Assembly (NCBI GenBank): GCA_965202845.1
Contig: OZ241856.1
Span: 1,488,001 to 1,552,000, forward strand
DNA: 64,000 nucleotides
Source of the DNA: CBDATA01 sp965202845
GTDB taxonomy: Bacteria > Acidobacteriota > Vicinamibacteria > Marinacidobacterales > Marinacidobacteraceae
Direction: 5' to 3'
This document shows positions 35,955 to 43,985 of the stretch, one piece after another. The position numbers and the translations under genes are program-made. Under the pieces are notes generated by a model, which had not been told where the DNA came from, did no database searches, and saw nothing but the letters and a program-made list of their open reading frames with translations. Numbering within the stretch: the stretch's first letter is position 1; the number at the start of each line of letters is the position of its first letter.

Positions 35955-37085
35955 TCAGTGGTGGGTGCAGATGATGACCCGGGGTTCCCGTTCGGGCGGC
36001 TCCTCTTCGTCCGGCCCCCTTCGCATCGTCGCGGTGCGTTCCCCGTCCGTGTAGGGATGCCCCCGTCCGAACTGGTAGGCGAGTTGGGCGTGGTATCTCT
36101 CCCGGCTCGAAAACGATCCGGCGTTGGTGACGGACGGATACATCAAGCCCGATTGATCCGGGGTATGAAAAAAGCCCATCGCATGTCCGATTTCGTGGGC
36201 GATCAGTTGGCGGAAGGGGCAAGTGGAGTCTGCGGCGATCTGGATACGGCCGGTGGAAGCGCCGACCCGGGCTCGCCCGCAAACGTTATCGCCCAGGGAG
36301 GACGTCTGGGTGATCGTGACCCACCCGTTGCGTTCGAAGGCGGACGCCTCCGAGACGATTTGCCCCCGGAAGGGAACGCCGGTCAGGGCTTCGACGGCGC
36401 GCGGAATTTCACGTCGCATTGTTGCGATTTCCGAACTGGAGAAGGTCTGGTTGCCGGCGGAGTCATGAGTGCGGATAGCGAAGTCCGGGCTGGTCGTGCT
36501 CAGAACGAAGATGACTCGATCCTCGACCTCGGGGTAGAAGGAGGAGCCTTCCTTGCATCTTCCCGAACGGGGACATTCGTGGGCGTCGAAGACCATCGCC
36601 CGCCAGAAGGAGAGCCGAAAGCGCGCATCGGTGGGAATCGGGTCGGGGGCGGGCGGCGGCGCGGCGCGGGGACCGACGGTGACAGAGAAGCTGGTTTCCG
36701 CGGTCTGGTAGCCCGGGGCGGTGGCGGTGAGCCGGACGGTGTCCTGCCCGACCGAGAGCCCCCGGAGGACTGCGGTGAATCTGCCGCCGGACATGCGGGC
36801 GTCGCTGATGCTGATCCGGGAATTCTCGGGCTGGATCTGAACGCGGGCGCTGATCGTCGCCGTCAGGTTCATGCGGATCGAGCGGGTGCCGCCGACCTGG
36901 AGGGAGAGACTCCCCGGGGTGTTCGCCCAATCGAGGAAGATGAGCGGCGCCGGCTGGGAGGGCGCCTTCGGAGTCGTTGAAGGGCCAGAATTGCCGCCGC
37001 ACGATACTGCAATCAGTGCTGCGATGAGTGCGGATGCGCAGCCCCGCAGCAATCTACTGAATGGGATGCGTAGCAGGCGGCGCAC
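35955..37085 (-). CDS. Lipoprotein with matrixin-like zinc metalloprotease domain
   Basis: 376 residues from the GTG at 37085; a TTG at 37052 (MLRGCASALIAALIA) would give a more typical lipoprotein signal and lies one base after the stop of the broken upstream gene. The lipobox is AVSC. A beta-sandwich region (about 50-140) precedes the protease domain, whose zinc motif H297-E-I-G-H301-x5-H307 (HEIGHAMGFFH) and following LMYPS Met-turn are intact. Probably an outer-membrane-attached or surface protease. It was the second gene of a two-lipoprotein operon before an IS element inserted upstream. Confidence 0.8.
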   Translation of the reverse strand: MRRLLRIPFSRLLRGCASALIAALIAVSCGGNSGPSTTPKAPSQPAPLIFLDWANTPGSLSLQVGGTRSIRMNLTATISARVQIQPENSRISISDARMSGGRFTAVLRGLSVGQDTVRLTATAPGYQTAETSFSVTVGPRAAPPPAPDPIPTDARFRLSFWRAMVFDAHECPRSGRCKEGSSFYPEVEDRVIFVLSTTSPDFAIRTHDSAGNQTFSSSEIATMRREIPRAVEALTGVPFRGQIVSEASAFERNGWVTITQTSSLGDNVCGRARVGASTGRIQIAADSTCPFRQLIAHEIGHAMGFFHTPDQSGLMYPSVTNAGSFSSRERYHAQLAYQFGRGHPYTDGERTATMRRGPDEEEPPEREPRVIICTHH

Positions 37086-37178
37086 TGCCCTGCGTTGGGG
37101 GAGTCAGTTCGGCGGTCTGATTGCATTGACGCGACCAGTAGTCCCTCCAGCGTGGAGCGCCAGGGTTGGAAATGCTGT
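37054..37178 (-). pseudogene. 3' fragment of IS-interrupted lipoprotein gene
   Basis: Read on the minus strand from the IS left end, after removing one copy of the 2-bp flanking GT/AC, this segment continues the frame of 38031-38592: the junction reads WPGVVY then SISNPGAPRWRDYWSR and ends ATHPIQ with TAG at 37056-37054. The stop lies one base before the TTG candidate start of the metalloprotease gene, so the two lipoproteins were once coupled. Confidence 0.65.
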
Positions 37179-38030
37179 GAACCTATCTCGTAATTGAAAT
37201 TTTGGGATGATCTGTGTACAATCCAAACCATGTCCCGCTTGGCCCACTTGATTCGAATCAGAGAAAAATACTGGGGGAAAATTCAGAAATTCTTCCCGGA
37301 AGAAAACATCCCCAAAGGACGTCGGGGACGAAAGCCCGTGCCCGCACGCGAAGTTCTCGAAGCCGTTCTTTGGCTCCTGCATACCGGTGCGCCGTGGAGG
37401 TTTCTGCCGCCAGAGTATCCGAATTACAAAACCGTTCATCGCAGGTATCAAGCCTGGTGTCGCGCCGGTGTTTATCCGAAAATCATGGAGAGATTGGTAG
37501 CTGAACTTCAAGAGTGCGGTCAGTACGATGGATCGGAAGGTTTTATCGACGGAATGTTCTTACCTGCGAAAGGCGGAGGTCTCGAAATCGGACGGACGAA
37601 GCGTGGTAAAGGCATGAGGATCATGGCGATAGTTGAGAAACATGGTTTGCCTTACTCGATCAGCGTACATGCTGCGAATCACCACGAAGTGAAGTTGGTT
37701 CAGTTGAATCTGCCATTCCGCATGGTAGAAGAAAAACCGAAAAATCTGATTGGAGACAAAGCCTACGACAGTGATGCGTTGGACGAGGATATGCGCGAGA
37801 AAGGAATCAACATGATCGCGCCGCACCGCAAGAACCGAAAGAGGCCGAGGACGCAAGACGGACGTCGGCTACGTCGGTATCAGAGGAGGTGGATGGTAGA
37901 ACGCTTCTTCGCGTGGATACAGTGGCAGCGACGGATTCTGATTCGATGGGAATTTCATCCAGAAAACTTCTTGGGTTTCGTTCAGCTGGCCTGCATCACA
38001 GTCCTTCTCAGGCAATTTTGAGATAGGTTC
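37179..38030 (+). mobile_element. IS5-family insertion sequence
   Basis: 852-bp element with imperfect 18-bp terminal inverted repeats: GAACCTATCTCGTAATTG at 37179-37196 and the complement of CAATTTTGAGATAGGTTC at 38013-38030 (two mismatches). The flanks on both sides show GT directly outside the ends, and deleting the element plus one GT restores an open frame across the site. It contains one transposase gene. Its lower GC content differs from the host DNA. Confidence 0.85.
37230..38021 (+). CDS. IS5-family DDE transposase
   Basis: 263 residues from the ATG at 37230 (MSRLAHLIRIREKYW); a TTG at 37194 inside the inverted repeat is less likely. An N-terminal DUF4096-like domain (RRGRKPVPAREVLEAVLWLL, GAPWRFLPPEY) precedes the DDE domain: first Asp in FIDGMFLPAKGGG, second in IGDKAYDSDAL, and Glu in WMVERFFAWIQ. 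The stop codon overlaps the right inverted repeat. All catalytic residues are present in a single uninterrupted frame, so the element may still be active. Confidence 0.92.
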   Translation: MSRLAHLIRIREKYWGKIQKFFPEENIPKGRRGRKPVPAREVLEAVLWLLHTGAPWRFLPPEYPNYKTVHRRYQAWCRAGVYPKIMERLVAELQECGQYDGSEGFIDGMFLPAKGGGLEIGRTKRGKGMRIMAIVEKHGLPYSISVHAANHHEVKLVQLNLPFRMVEEKPKNLIGDKAYDSDALDEDMREKGINMIAPHRKNRKRPRTQDGRRLRRYQRRWMVERFFAWIQWQRRILIRWEFHPENFLGFVQLACITVLLRQF

Positions 38031-38592
38031 GTAAACAACACCTGGCCAGAGTTCCTCGGCTTCAACACAACGAAACGGCAGGGAAAGGCCGGCGGCGCTC
38101 CGGGCACGGACGTCGATGCGGAAACTGAAGTCCTCCCCCCGTGACCGCAACTCGCAAAGCGGAAAGGCAAATTCACTTTCATAGGAGTGCAGGTCATTCG
38201 TTGTGGCGGCCTTGGCCGGGACGGTTACTTTGACAGTTGGAAAAGATCGCCTTGAATCAGCCTGATAAGGGTCTGAGGGACCGGAACCGGATCTGCCCTT
38301 GAGGGCTTCTCGCGCAATATCAAGTTCATAGGAAGTTACGGGATTGGTTCCGGCTTGTTCCGGCGGGAACCAGCGAACGTCGTAGTGAATGTGGGCTGCA
38401 CGAGCTTCATAATGGATATCGGACCCACGAAAAGTGCAACTTGTGGGCGCCTGGGGCGCGACTCTGGGCGGGGAAGGCGTTGTGGGGCTGCTGCCGCTGC
38501 TGTCGCAGGAAAGCGACGCGAAGATGAAAAGGAATGTCAGCCCAATCGGAATTAGCCGATTACGCGAATGGGGGGGGGGTAAGATCTTTCAT
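38031..38592 (-). pseudogene. 5' part of a lipoprotein gene, out of frame at a C10 tract and cut by an IS
   Basis: The ATG at 38592 reads MKDLTPPP and then enters ten consecutive C (minus strand). In the present sequence the frame terminates soon after (IRVIG, stop). With one more C the frame becomes MKDLTPPPHSRNRLIPIG followed by the hydrophobic LTFLFIFASLSC, a convincing lipoprotein signal. It then continues uninterrupted through about 150 residues (CTFRGSDIHYEARAAHIHYD, ELDIAREALKGRSGSG and so on) to the IS right end. No alternative start precedes the lipobox in that frame. The gene is therefore doubly disrupted: by tract length and by the IS. Confidence 0.7.
38570..38579. repeat. G10/C10 homopolymer tract
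   Basis: Ten consecutive G on the plus strand, within the first ten codons of the minus-strand lipoprotein gene. Mononucleotide runs of this length are prone to slipped-strand changes; 11 (or 8) C would place the lipoprotein signal in frame with the ATG at 38592. Confidence 0.85.
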
Positions 38593-38668
38593 GTCAACGA
38601 CATCGGTGAGCGGGCGGGCAAGGGAGGAGTCGTGGCGGCGGCACCGCGTTGTCCGTCCCGTGGCTCGG

Positions 38669-38695
38669 AGTATATGCGATTGATCGGGTAGTCAA
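38669..38695 (-). promoter_or_regulatory. Candidate promoter of the interrupted lipoprotein gene
   Basis: On the minus strand TTGACT (38695-38690) and TATACT (38674-38669) are separated by 15 bp, shorter than ideal. It sits about 75 bp before the ATG at 38592 and overlaps the final codons of the upstream membrane protein gene. Confidence 0.4.
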
Positions 38696-39213
38696 GGGTT
38701 TTTTTTCGGTGGGAGTTGTGAGGCGGTGGTGGGGGCGGCGGCGAGTTGGAAGGCTTCGATGATTCGGTTCTGACGGAGGAGGCCCAGTCCGACGATCGTG
38801 AGGGCGGCGAGGAGGAAGGCGAGGCCGAGCCATGCGGCGCCAGCGTGAACCCACGGGGGGAAGAAGCGGGTGTGGGCGGCGCCGCCCAGGATGAACGGGA
38901 TCATCGGCAGGAACATGCCGCCGAGCGCCCAGGGGGCGACGCCGGCCTTGAGGGCGCGGCTGCGGGCGAGGAGCTCCGGGCCGCGCGGATCGTCTACCAG
39001 GACCGGAGGGCCGGTCTCGCCGGCGAGCGCCTTTCGCATCACGCTAGTCATGGCCACCAGATAGAAGTAGCTCATCACGTGGGCGAAGACCACCAGCATC
39101 ACCGAGACCAGCCCGATCCAGATGTGGGCGGCCAGGGCGTTCGGATCGCGCAGGCAGGCCCAGGCGAAGAACCCGACCCCCAGCAGGTGGACGGTCAGCA
39201 GACCGAGAACCAC
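38692..39213 (-). CDS. Integral membrane protein of unknown function
   Basis: 173 residues, GTG start with a GGAAAGG site upstream. Four hydrophobic helices are seen: at the N-terminus (VLGLLTVHLLGVGFFAW), around 33-55 (IWIGLVSVMLVVFAHVMSYF), around 95-112 (LGGMFLPMIPFILGGA) and 123-145 (AGAAWLGLAFLLAALTIVGL). The loop between the second and third carries RGPELLARSRALKAG. No family is recognised. It lies about 30 bp downstream of the nitrilase gene and may be the last gene of the gcv transcript. Confidence 0.7.
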   Translation of the reverse strand: MVLGLLTVHLLGVGFFAWACLRDPNALAAHIWIGLVSVMLVVFAHVMSYFYLVAMTSVMRKALAGETGPPVLVDDPRGPELLARSRALKAGVAPWALGGMFLPMIPFILGGAAHTRFFPPWVHAGAAWLGLAFLLAALTIVGLGLLRQNRIIEAFQLAAAPTTASQLPPKKNP

Positions 39214-39246
39214 CTTGCCGCCTTTCCTGGATCCGGGTTCCGGCGC

Positions 39247-40617
39247 TCAGGCGTCGGCCGGTTCTTCGGGATCGAAGTCGGGAACGATCAGCTCGCTGCG
39301 CCGCCGCACCAGGTCCATGAAGTCGTGGATCAGCGAAACCACTTCCTCGTGCGAGAGCCCGTGGGATTGCGCGAGCCCCTCCAGGTCGTCCGCGTCCAGT
39401 TCGGCGCGGTGCGCCGAGATGCCGCCCTCCATGCCGAGCTTGCCGGCGAGCGCCGCCATCAGCGGCTCGGCGAGTCCGACCGGGAGAGCGCCGATGATGG
39501 CCCGGGGCGGCGGAGTCGACTGCCGGCGTTCGCGCTCGCCCTCTTCGTCTTCGGACGCAGGCTGATGCTTTCGGAGAGACGGCGCCGCCGCCTGGCGTTC
39601 GGCGGGAACGCCGCCGGCGAAGGGGCCCGGACTCTTCGGATTCAGGAGCAGCTGCACCACGTCCCAGCGGCTGTAGTGCCCCATGCAGTCGAAGACGTTC
39701 TTGGCGACGATCCGGTCCGCCAGATCGAGGTCGGCGATCACCAGCCCCTCCTTGCCGAACATGGGTCTGGCGGCGTAGGCGCCGAAAGGGTTGGCGATGG
39801 CGCTGCCGCCGCAGGCCCAGGCCCAGTTGGTGCTCTCCTTCCAGGGGAAGTCGTCCGGCACCTGCTCCTCCGGCAAGTACATCGAGGCGGAGACGACGAA
39901 GCTCTGGGTCTCGAAGGCGTATTCCCGCACCGCCGCGTCCTGGTCGGAATGGTGGAGCGGCCCGATCTTGCCGCGCATGTCCCGCACCGCGTTGCCCGGC
40001 CCCCGGTGGGACCAGTATCCGGGCCAGCTGGCGGCGTGCACCTCCTCGCCGAGCGACGCCAGGACCGCCTTGAGCATCGTCATGTGGTTCTCGAAGCAGA
40101 TGAGGCCGCCCACCTTGCCGAAGGGCGCGTCGAAGACCCGGAGGTCGGAGGCGTCGCCCCGACCCCAGAAGATGCGCTCCTGGTGGGTGGGCATGAGCTT
40201 CCGGTGGCGGCCCAGGATGTCCCCGTCGGGGCCGATGAAGAGCATCGTGTTGTAGAGGGTGCCGGAACCAGGGCGGTCGTCCTGCTCGTTCACGCCGACC
40301 GCCACCGTCATCTTCGCGGCGCGGGCGGCCCGCCCCAGATGCTCGGTCTCCGGGCCGGGAATCCGCACCGCCTGGTCGTAGAAGGCGTACACCGTGTCCT
40401 TCCAGATCCTGGCGGTCTGGGAGTCGGTGTAGCCGAAGTTGTTACGCCAGTAGGGGTAGGTGGGGATGCCGGTCTCCGGGGTCACCATGAATTCGACGCC
40501 CTGTTTTCCGGCCTCGACGATGGCCTCCGCGTACTTTTCGGTGCTCGCCCGCTTGTCGAAGAAGACCGGGGAAATCTGCGCCGCGCAGGCGCGAAGGGTG
40601 CGTTTTTGGTGGTTCAC
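39247..40617 (-). CDS. Nitrilase-superfamily C-N hydrolase with C-terminal extension
   Basis: 456 residues, GTG start overlapping the gcvP stop by 4 bp (GTGA). The catalytic triad is visible: E48 in TPETGIP, K140 in HRKLMPTHQER and C174 in GLICFENHM, as in branch-1 nitrilases. The catalytic part ends near residue 345. About 110 further residues follow, first a charged low-complexity linker and then a helical region (GLSHEEVVSLIHDFMDLVRRR), absent from typical nitrilases. It could hydrolyse a nitrile or cyanide-type compound to an acid; coupling to gcvP suggests glycine-derived or glycine-yielding nitriles such as aminoacetonitrile. That link is inference. Confidence 0.82.
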   Translation of the reverse strand: MNHQKRTLRACAAQISPVFFDKRASTEKYAEAIVEAGKQGVEFMVTPETGIPTYPYWRNNFGYTDSQTARIWKDTVYAFYDQAVRIPGPETEHLGRAARAAKMTVAVGVNEQDDRPGSGTLYNTMLFIGPDGDILGRHRKLMPTHQERIFWGRGDASDLRVFDAPFGKVGGLICFENHMTMLKAVLASLGEEVHAASWPGYWSHRGPGNAVRDMRGKIGPLHHSDQDAAVREYAFETQSFVVSASMYLPEEQVPDDFPWKESTNWAWACGGSAIANPFGAYAARPMFGKEGLVIADLDLADRIVAKNVFDCMGHYSRWDVVQLLLNPKSPGPFAGGVPAERQAAAPSLRKHQPASEDEEGERERRQSTPPPRAIIGALPVGLAEPLMAALAGKLGMEGGISAHRAELDADDLEGLAQSHGLSHEEVVSLIHDFMDLVRRRSELIVPDFDPEEPADA

Positions 40618-43583
40618 GGGCTCGCCTGATGGGGGTGGGGATGATGGTGTTCGTGGTGGGATCGCTCGCCGGTCCGCCAGCTGTCCGGGCAGCTGCAGAC
40701 CAGATTCCGGTCGCCGCTGGCATTGTCCACCCGGGCGACCGGCGGCCAGTACTTGTGGACGCGGGTCCAGGAGGCCGGGAAGGCGCCGTCGGCGCGAGAG
40801 TAAGGCCGCTCCCAGGAATCCGCCGTGACCGCGGCGGCGGTGTGGGGCGCCATCCGCAGCGGATTCACGTCCTTGTCCAGGCGGCCCTCCTCGATGGCGG
40901 CGATCTCGGCGCGAATCCGGATGAGCGCGCCGCAGAACCGGTCCATCTCCTCGCGGGATTCGCTCTCGGTCGGCTCGATCATCAAGGTGCCGGCCACCGG
41001 GAACGACATGGTGGGCGCGTGAAACCCGTAATCCATCAGCCGCTTGGCGATGTCGTTCACATCGATGCCGGCCGACTGCTTGAACGGGCGGCAGTCGATG
41101 ATGAACTCGTGCGCCACCCGGCCGCGGCCGCCGACGTAGAGCAGCGGGTAGTGGCCGGACAGCCGATGCGCCATGTAGTTGGCCGAAAGGATCGCGACTT
41201 CGCTCGCCTCCCGCAGCCCCGCCGCGCCCATCATGCGGATGTAGGACCACGAAATGGGGAGGATGGCGGGACTGCCGTACGGCGCCGCCGAAATGGCGCC
41301 GATGCGGTCGGGCTGGTCGCGCCAAGCCTTGGGGCCCAGCGGGTGGCCGGGGAGGAAGGGGGCGAGTTCCCGGGTGGCCGCCACCGGGCCCATGCCGGGG
41401 CCGCCGCCCCCGTGGGGGATGCAGAAGGTCTTGTGCAGGTTGATGTGACAGACGTCGGCGCCGATTTGCGCCGGGCTGGTCAGCCCCACCTGGGCGTTCA
41501 GGTTCGCGCCGTCCATGTAGACCAGCCCGCCCGCCTCGTGGGTCATCCGGCAGACCCGCGTCACGCCCTCCTCGAACACGCCGTGAGTCGAGGGGTAGGT
41601 GATCATCAGCGCCGCCACTCGGCCGGCGTGCTCGGCGAGCCGGAGCGCCAGGTCGTCCTCGTCGATGTCGCCGGCGTCGGTGGTGCGCACCGGAACCACC
41701 CGGAGGCCGGCCATCGTGGCGCTCGCCGGGTTCGTGCCGTGCGCCGAGACCGGGATCAGGCAGACGTCCCGGTCGGCGTCGCCGCGGCTTCGGTGCCACT
41801 TGCGGATCATCAGCAGTCCGGCGAACTCCCCCTGGGAGCCGGCGTTCGGCTGCAGACTGACCGCCGGGAAGCCGGTGATCTCCGCCAGGAACGCCTCGAG
41901 GTCGGCGTGGATGCGGACGTAGCCCTGCTGCTGCTCTTCGGGAGCGAATGGGTGGATGGCGGCGAACTCCCGCCAGGTCATCGGGATCATCTCGGCGGTC
42001 GCGTTCAGCTTCATGGTGCACGAGCCGAGCGGAATCATCGAGGTGGTGAGCGAGAGGTCGCGCTCCTTCAGGCGGTGCAGGTAGCGGAGCATCTCGTGCT
42101 CGGAGCGGTTCGCGTGGAACACCTGGTGGTCCAGGAACACGCTCGACCGCGCCAGTTGCGCCGGAAGCGGCTGGTCGTCTTCGTCGGCATCGGCGGAGAA
42201 CGGGAACGGGCCGCCGGCGAAGGCCTCGAGGATGTCGTCCACGTCCTCGATGCGGACGGTCTCGTCCAGCGCGACGCATATGCCCTCCGGATCGGAACCC
42301 AGATTGACGCCGCGCTCCCGGGCCGCCTCCAGGATGCGGTCGCGCTCCGCCTCCGGAAGCTCCACGAAGAGGGTGTCGAACACCGGATGGTCGCCGGTCG
42401 AAAAACCCAGGCGGGCCAGACCCCGGCGGAGTGCCAGGGTCAGGTCGCGGCAGTGGCGCGCGATCCGGATCAGCCCCTCCGGGCCGTGCCAGGCGGCGTA
42501 GGTCGCCGCCACCAGCGCCGGGAGCGCCTGCGCGGTGCAGATGTTGCTGGTGGCCTTGTCGCGCCGGATGTGCTGCTCCCGGGTCTGGAGCGCCAGACGG
42601 AAGGCGACCTGCCCCTCGGCGTCCCGGGAGGCGCCGACCACCCGGCCGGGGATGCGGCGCGCGTAGCGGTCCCGGGTCGCCAGGAATCCGGCGTGCGGGC
42701 CGCCGCCGCCCATCGGCATGCCGAAGCGCTGGCTGGATCCGACCGCGATGTCGGCGCCCGATTCGCCGGGCGGAACCAGCAGGGTGAGCGCCAGCAGGTC
42801 GGTCGCCGCCGCCAGCATGCCGCCGGCGGCGTGGACCGCTTCGGCCAGCTCCCGGAGCGGACGGATGCGCCCCCGGGTGTCCGGGTACTGAACCAGAACC
42901 CCGGCGACGTCCTTCCCGAACGTCGCTGTCTCCAGGTCGCGCGCTTCCAGGTCGATCCCGATCGCTTCGGCGCGGGTGCGCATGACCGCAAGCGTCTGCG
43001 GATGCGCGCGTTCGTCCGCCACGAACCGGTTCCGCCCGCGGCCCGAACGGCAGCACATCGCCATCGCCTCGGCGGCGGCGGTCCCCTCGTCCAGAAGCGA
43101 AGCCCCGGCGACCGGAAGGCCGGTGAGATCGGCGACCAGGGTCTGGAAGTTCAGCAGAATCTCCAGCCGCCCCTGGGAAATCTCCGACTGGTAGGGGGTG
43201 TACTGGGTGTACCAGCCCGGATCCTCGAGGATGTTGCGGAGCAGCACCGGCGGCGGGATCGTGCCGTAGTACCCCCGGCCGATGAAGCTGCGGAAGACCT
43301 GGTTGTCGCTGGCGATCCGGCGCAGAGTCTCGAGGAGCTCGGCCTCGGAGAGCGGCGGCGGGAGATCCAGCGCCCGGTCGTCGCTCCGGATCGCGGCGGG
43401 GATGGTCTCCTCGATCAGCTGCCCGCGGCTCGCAAGGCCGAGCTCGTGGAGCATGTCGAGCTGCTGGGTGAGGCTCGGACCGACGTGCCGACTCACGAAG
43501 GGAGCGCTGCCCCTGGGAGTGGCGCCCACCCGCGCCGACGGGGAGGAGGCGGAGCGAAGCGCGGCGGCGGCGGTTGCGGGCAC
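40614..43583 (-). CDS. gcvP: Glycine dehydrogenase (decarboxylating), P-protein
   Basis: 989 residues, a single-chain P-protein with both halves. The PLP-binding Lys is in CHINLHKTFCIPHGGGGPG; other family patches include RHVGPSLTQQLDML, FIGRGYYGTIPPP, GTNPASATMAGL and YMDGANLNAQVG. It decarboxylates glycine and transfers the aminomethyl group to lipoyl-GcvH. The C-terminus carries a His-rich tail (HHEHHHPHPHQ) not found in most homologues. GTG start; it follows gcvH after 9 bp and is coupled to the nitrilase by a 4-bp overlap. Confidence 0.96.
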   Translation of the reverse strand: MPATAAAALRSASSPSARVGATPRGSAPFVSRHVGPSLTQQLDMLHELGLASRGQLIEETIPAAIRSDDRALDLPPPLSEAELLETLRRIASDNQVFRSFIGRGYYGTIPPPVLLRNILEDPGWYTQYTPYQSEISQGRLEILLNFQTLVADLTGLPVAGASLLDEGTAAAEAMAMCCRSGRGRNRFVADERAHPQTLAVMRTRAEAIGIDLEARDLETATFGKDVAGVLVQYPDTRGRIRPLRELAEAVHAAGGMLAAATDLLALTLLVPPGESGADIAVGSSQRFGMPMGGGGPHAGFLATRDRYARRIPGRVVGASRDAEGQVAFRLALQTREQHIRRDKATSNICTAQALPALVAATYAAWHGPEGLIRIARHCRDLTLALRRGLARLGFSTGDHPVFDTLFVELPEAERDRILEAARERGVNLGSDPEGICVALDETVRIEDVDDILEAFAGGPFPFSADADEDDQPLPAQLARSSVFLDHQVFHANRSEHEMLRYLHRLKERDLSLTTSMIPLGSCTMKLNATAEMIPMTWREFAAIHPFAPEEQQQGYVRIHADLEAFLAEITGFPAVSLQPNAGSQGEFAGLLMIRKWHRSRGDADRDVCLIPVSAHGTNPASATMAGLRVVPVRTTDAGDIDEDDLALRLAEHAGRVAALMITYPSTHGVFEEGVTRVCRMTHEAGGLVYMDGANLNAQVGLTSPAQIGADVCHINLHKTFCIPHGGGGPGMGPVAATRELAPFLPGHPLGPKAWRDQPDRIGAISAAPYGSPAILPISWSYIRMMGAAGLREASEVAILSANYMAHRLSGHYPLLYVGGRGRVAHEFIIDCRPFKQSAGIDVNDIAKRLMDYGFHAPTMSFPVAGTLMIEPTESESREEMDRFCGALIRIRAEIAAIEEGRLDKDVNPLRMAPHTAAAVTADSWERPYSRADGAFPASWTRVHKYWPPVARVDNASGDRNLVCSCPDSWRTGERSHHEHHHPHPHQASP

Positions 43584-43592
43584 GGGGGTTCC

Positions 43593-43985
43593 TCAGGCGG
43601 CGGGCGGCTCGGTGAACGCCTGGTACTCCTCCGGCCCCAGCAGGCCGTCGCGGGCGCCCTCCGGATCGCTCAGCCGGACGCGGATCATCCAGCCGTCGCC
43701 GTAGGGGTCCTCGTTCACCTTTTCGGGGGCGGACTCCAGGTCCACGTTCACCTCGATCACGGCGCCGGCGACCGGCGAGAAGAGCTCGGAGACCGCCTTG
43801 ACCGACTCCACGCTCCCGATGACGTCCTGGGCGTCGCATTCGTCGCCTTCGTTCGGAAGCTCGACGTAGACGATGTCGCCCAGCTCCATCTGCGCGTGGT
43901 CGGTGATCCCGACGCAGGCGACGCCGTCGTCCTCGAAGCGCACCCACTCGTGCTGCTCGCTGTAAAAGAGATCTTCGGGAATCAT
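43593..43985 (-). CDS. gcvH: Glycine cleavage system H protein
   Basis: 130 residues, standard length. The lipoylated Lys is in GSVESVKAVSELFSP; the N-terminal SEQHEWVRFEDDG and VGITDHAQMELGDIVYVELP are typical. It carries the aminomethyl intermediate between GcvP and GcvT on its lipoyl arm. The start overlaps the gcvT stop by 4 bp (ATGA). No lipoate-attachment gene lies nearby. Confidence 0.97.
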   Translation of the reverse strand: MIPEDLFYSEQHEWVRFEDDGVACVGITDHAQMELGDIVYVELPNEGDECDAQDVIGSVESVKAVSELFSPVAGAVIEVNVDLESAPEKVNEDPYGDGWMIRVRLSDPEGARDGLLGPEEYQAFTEPPAA

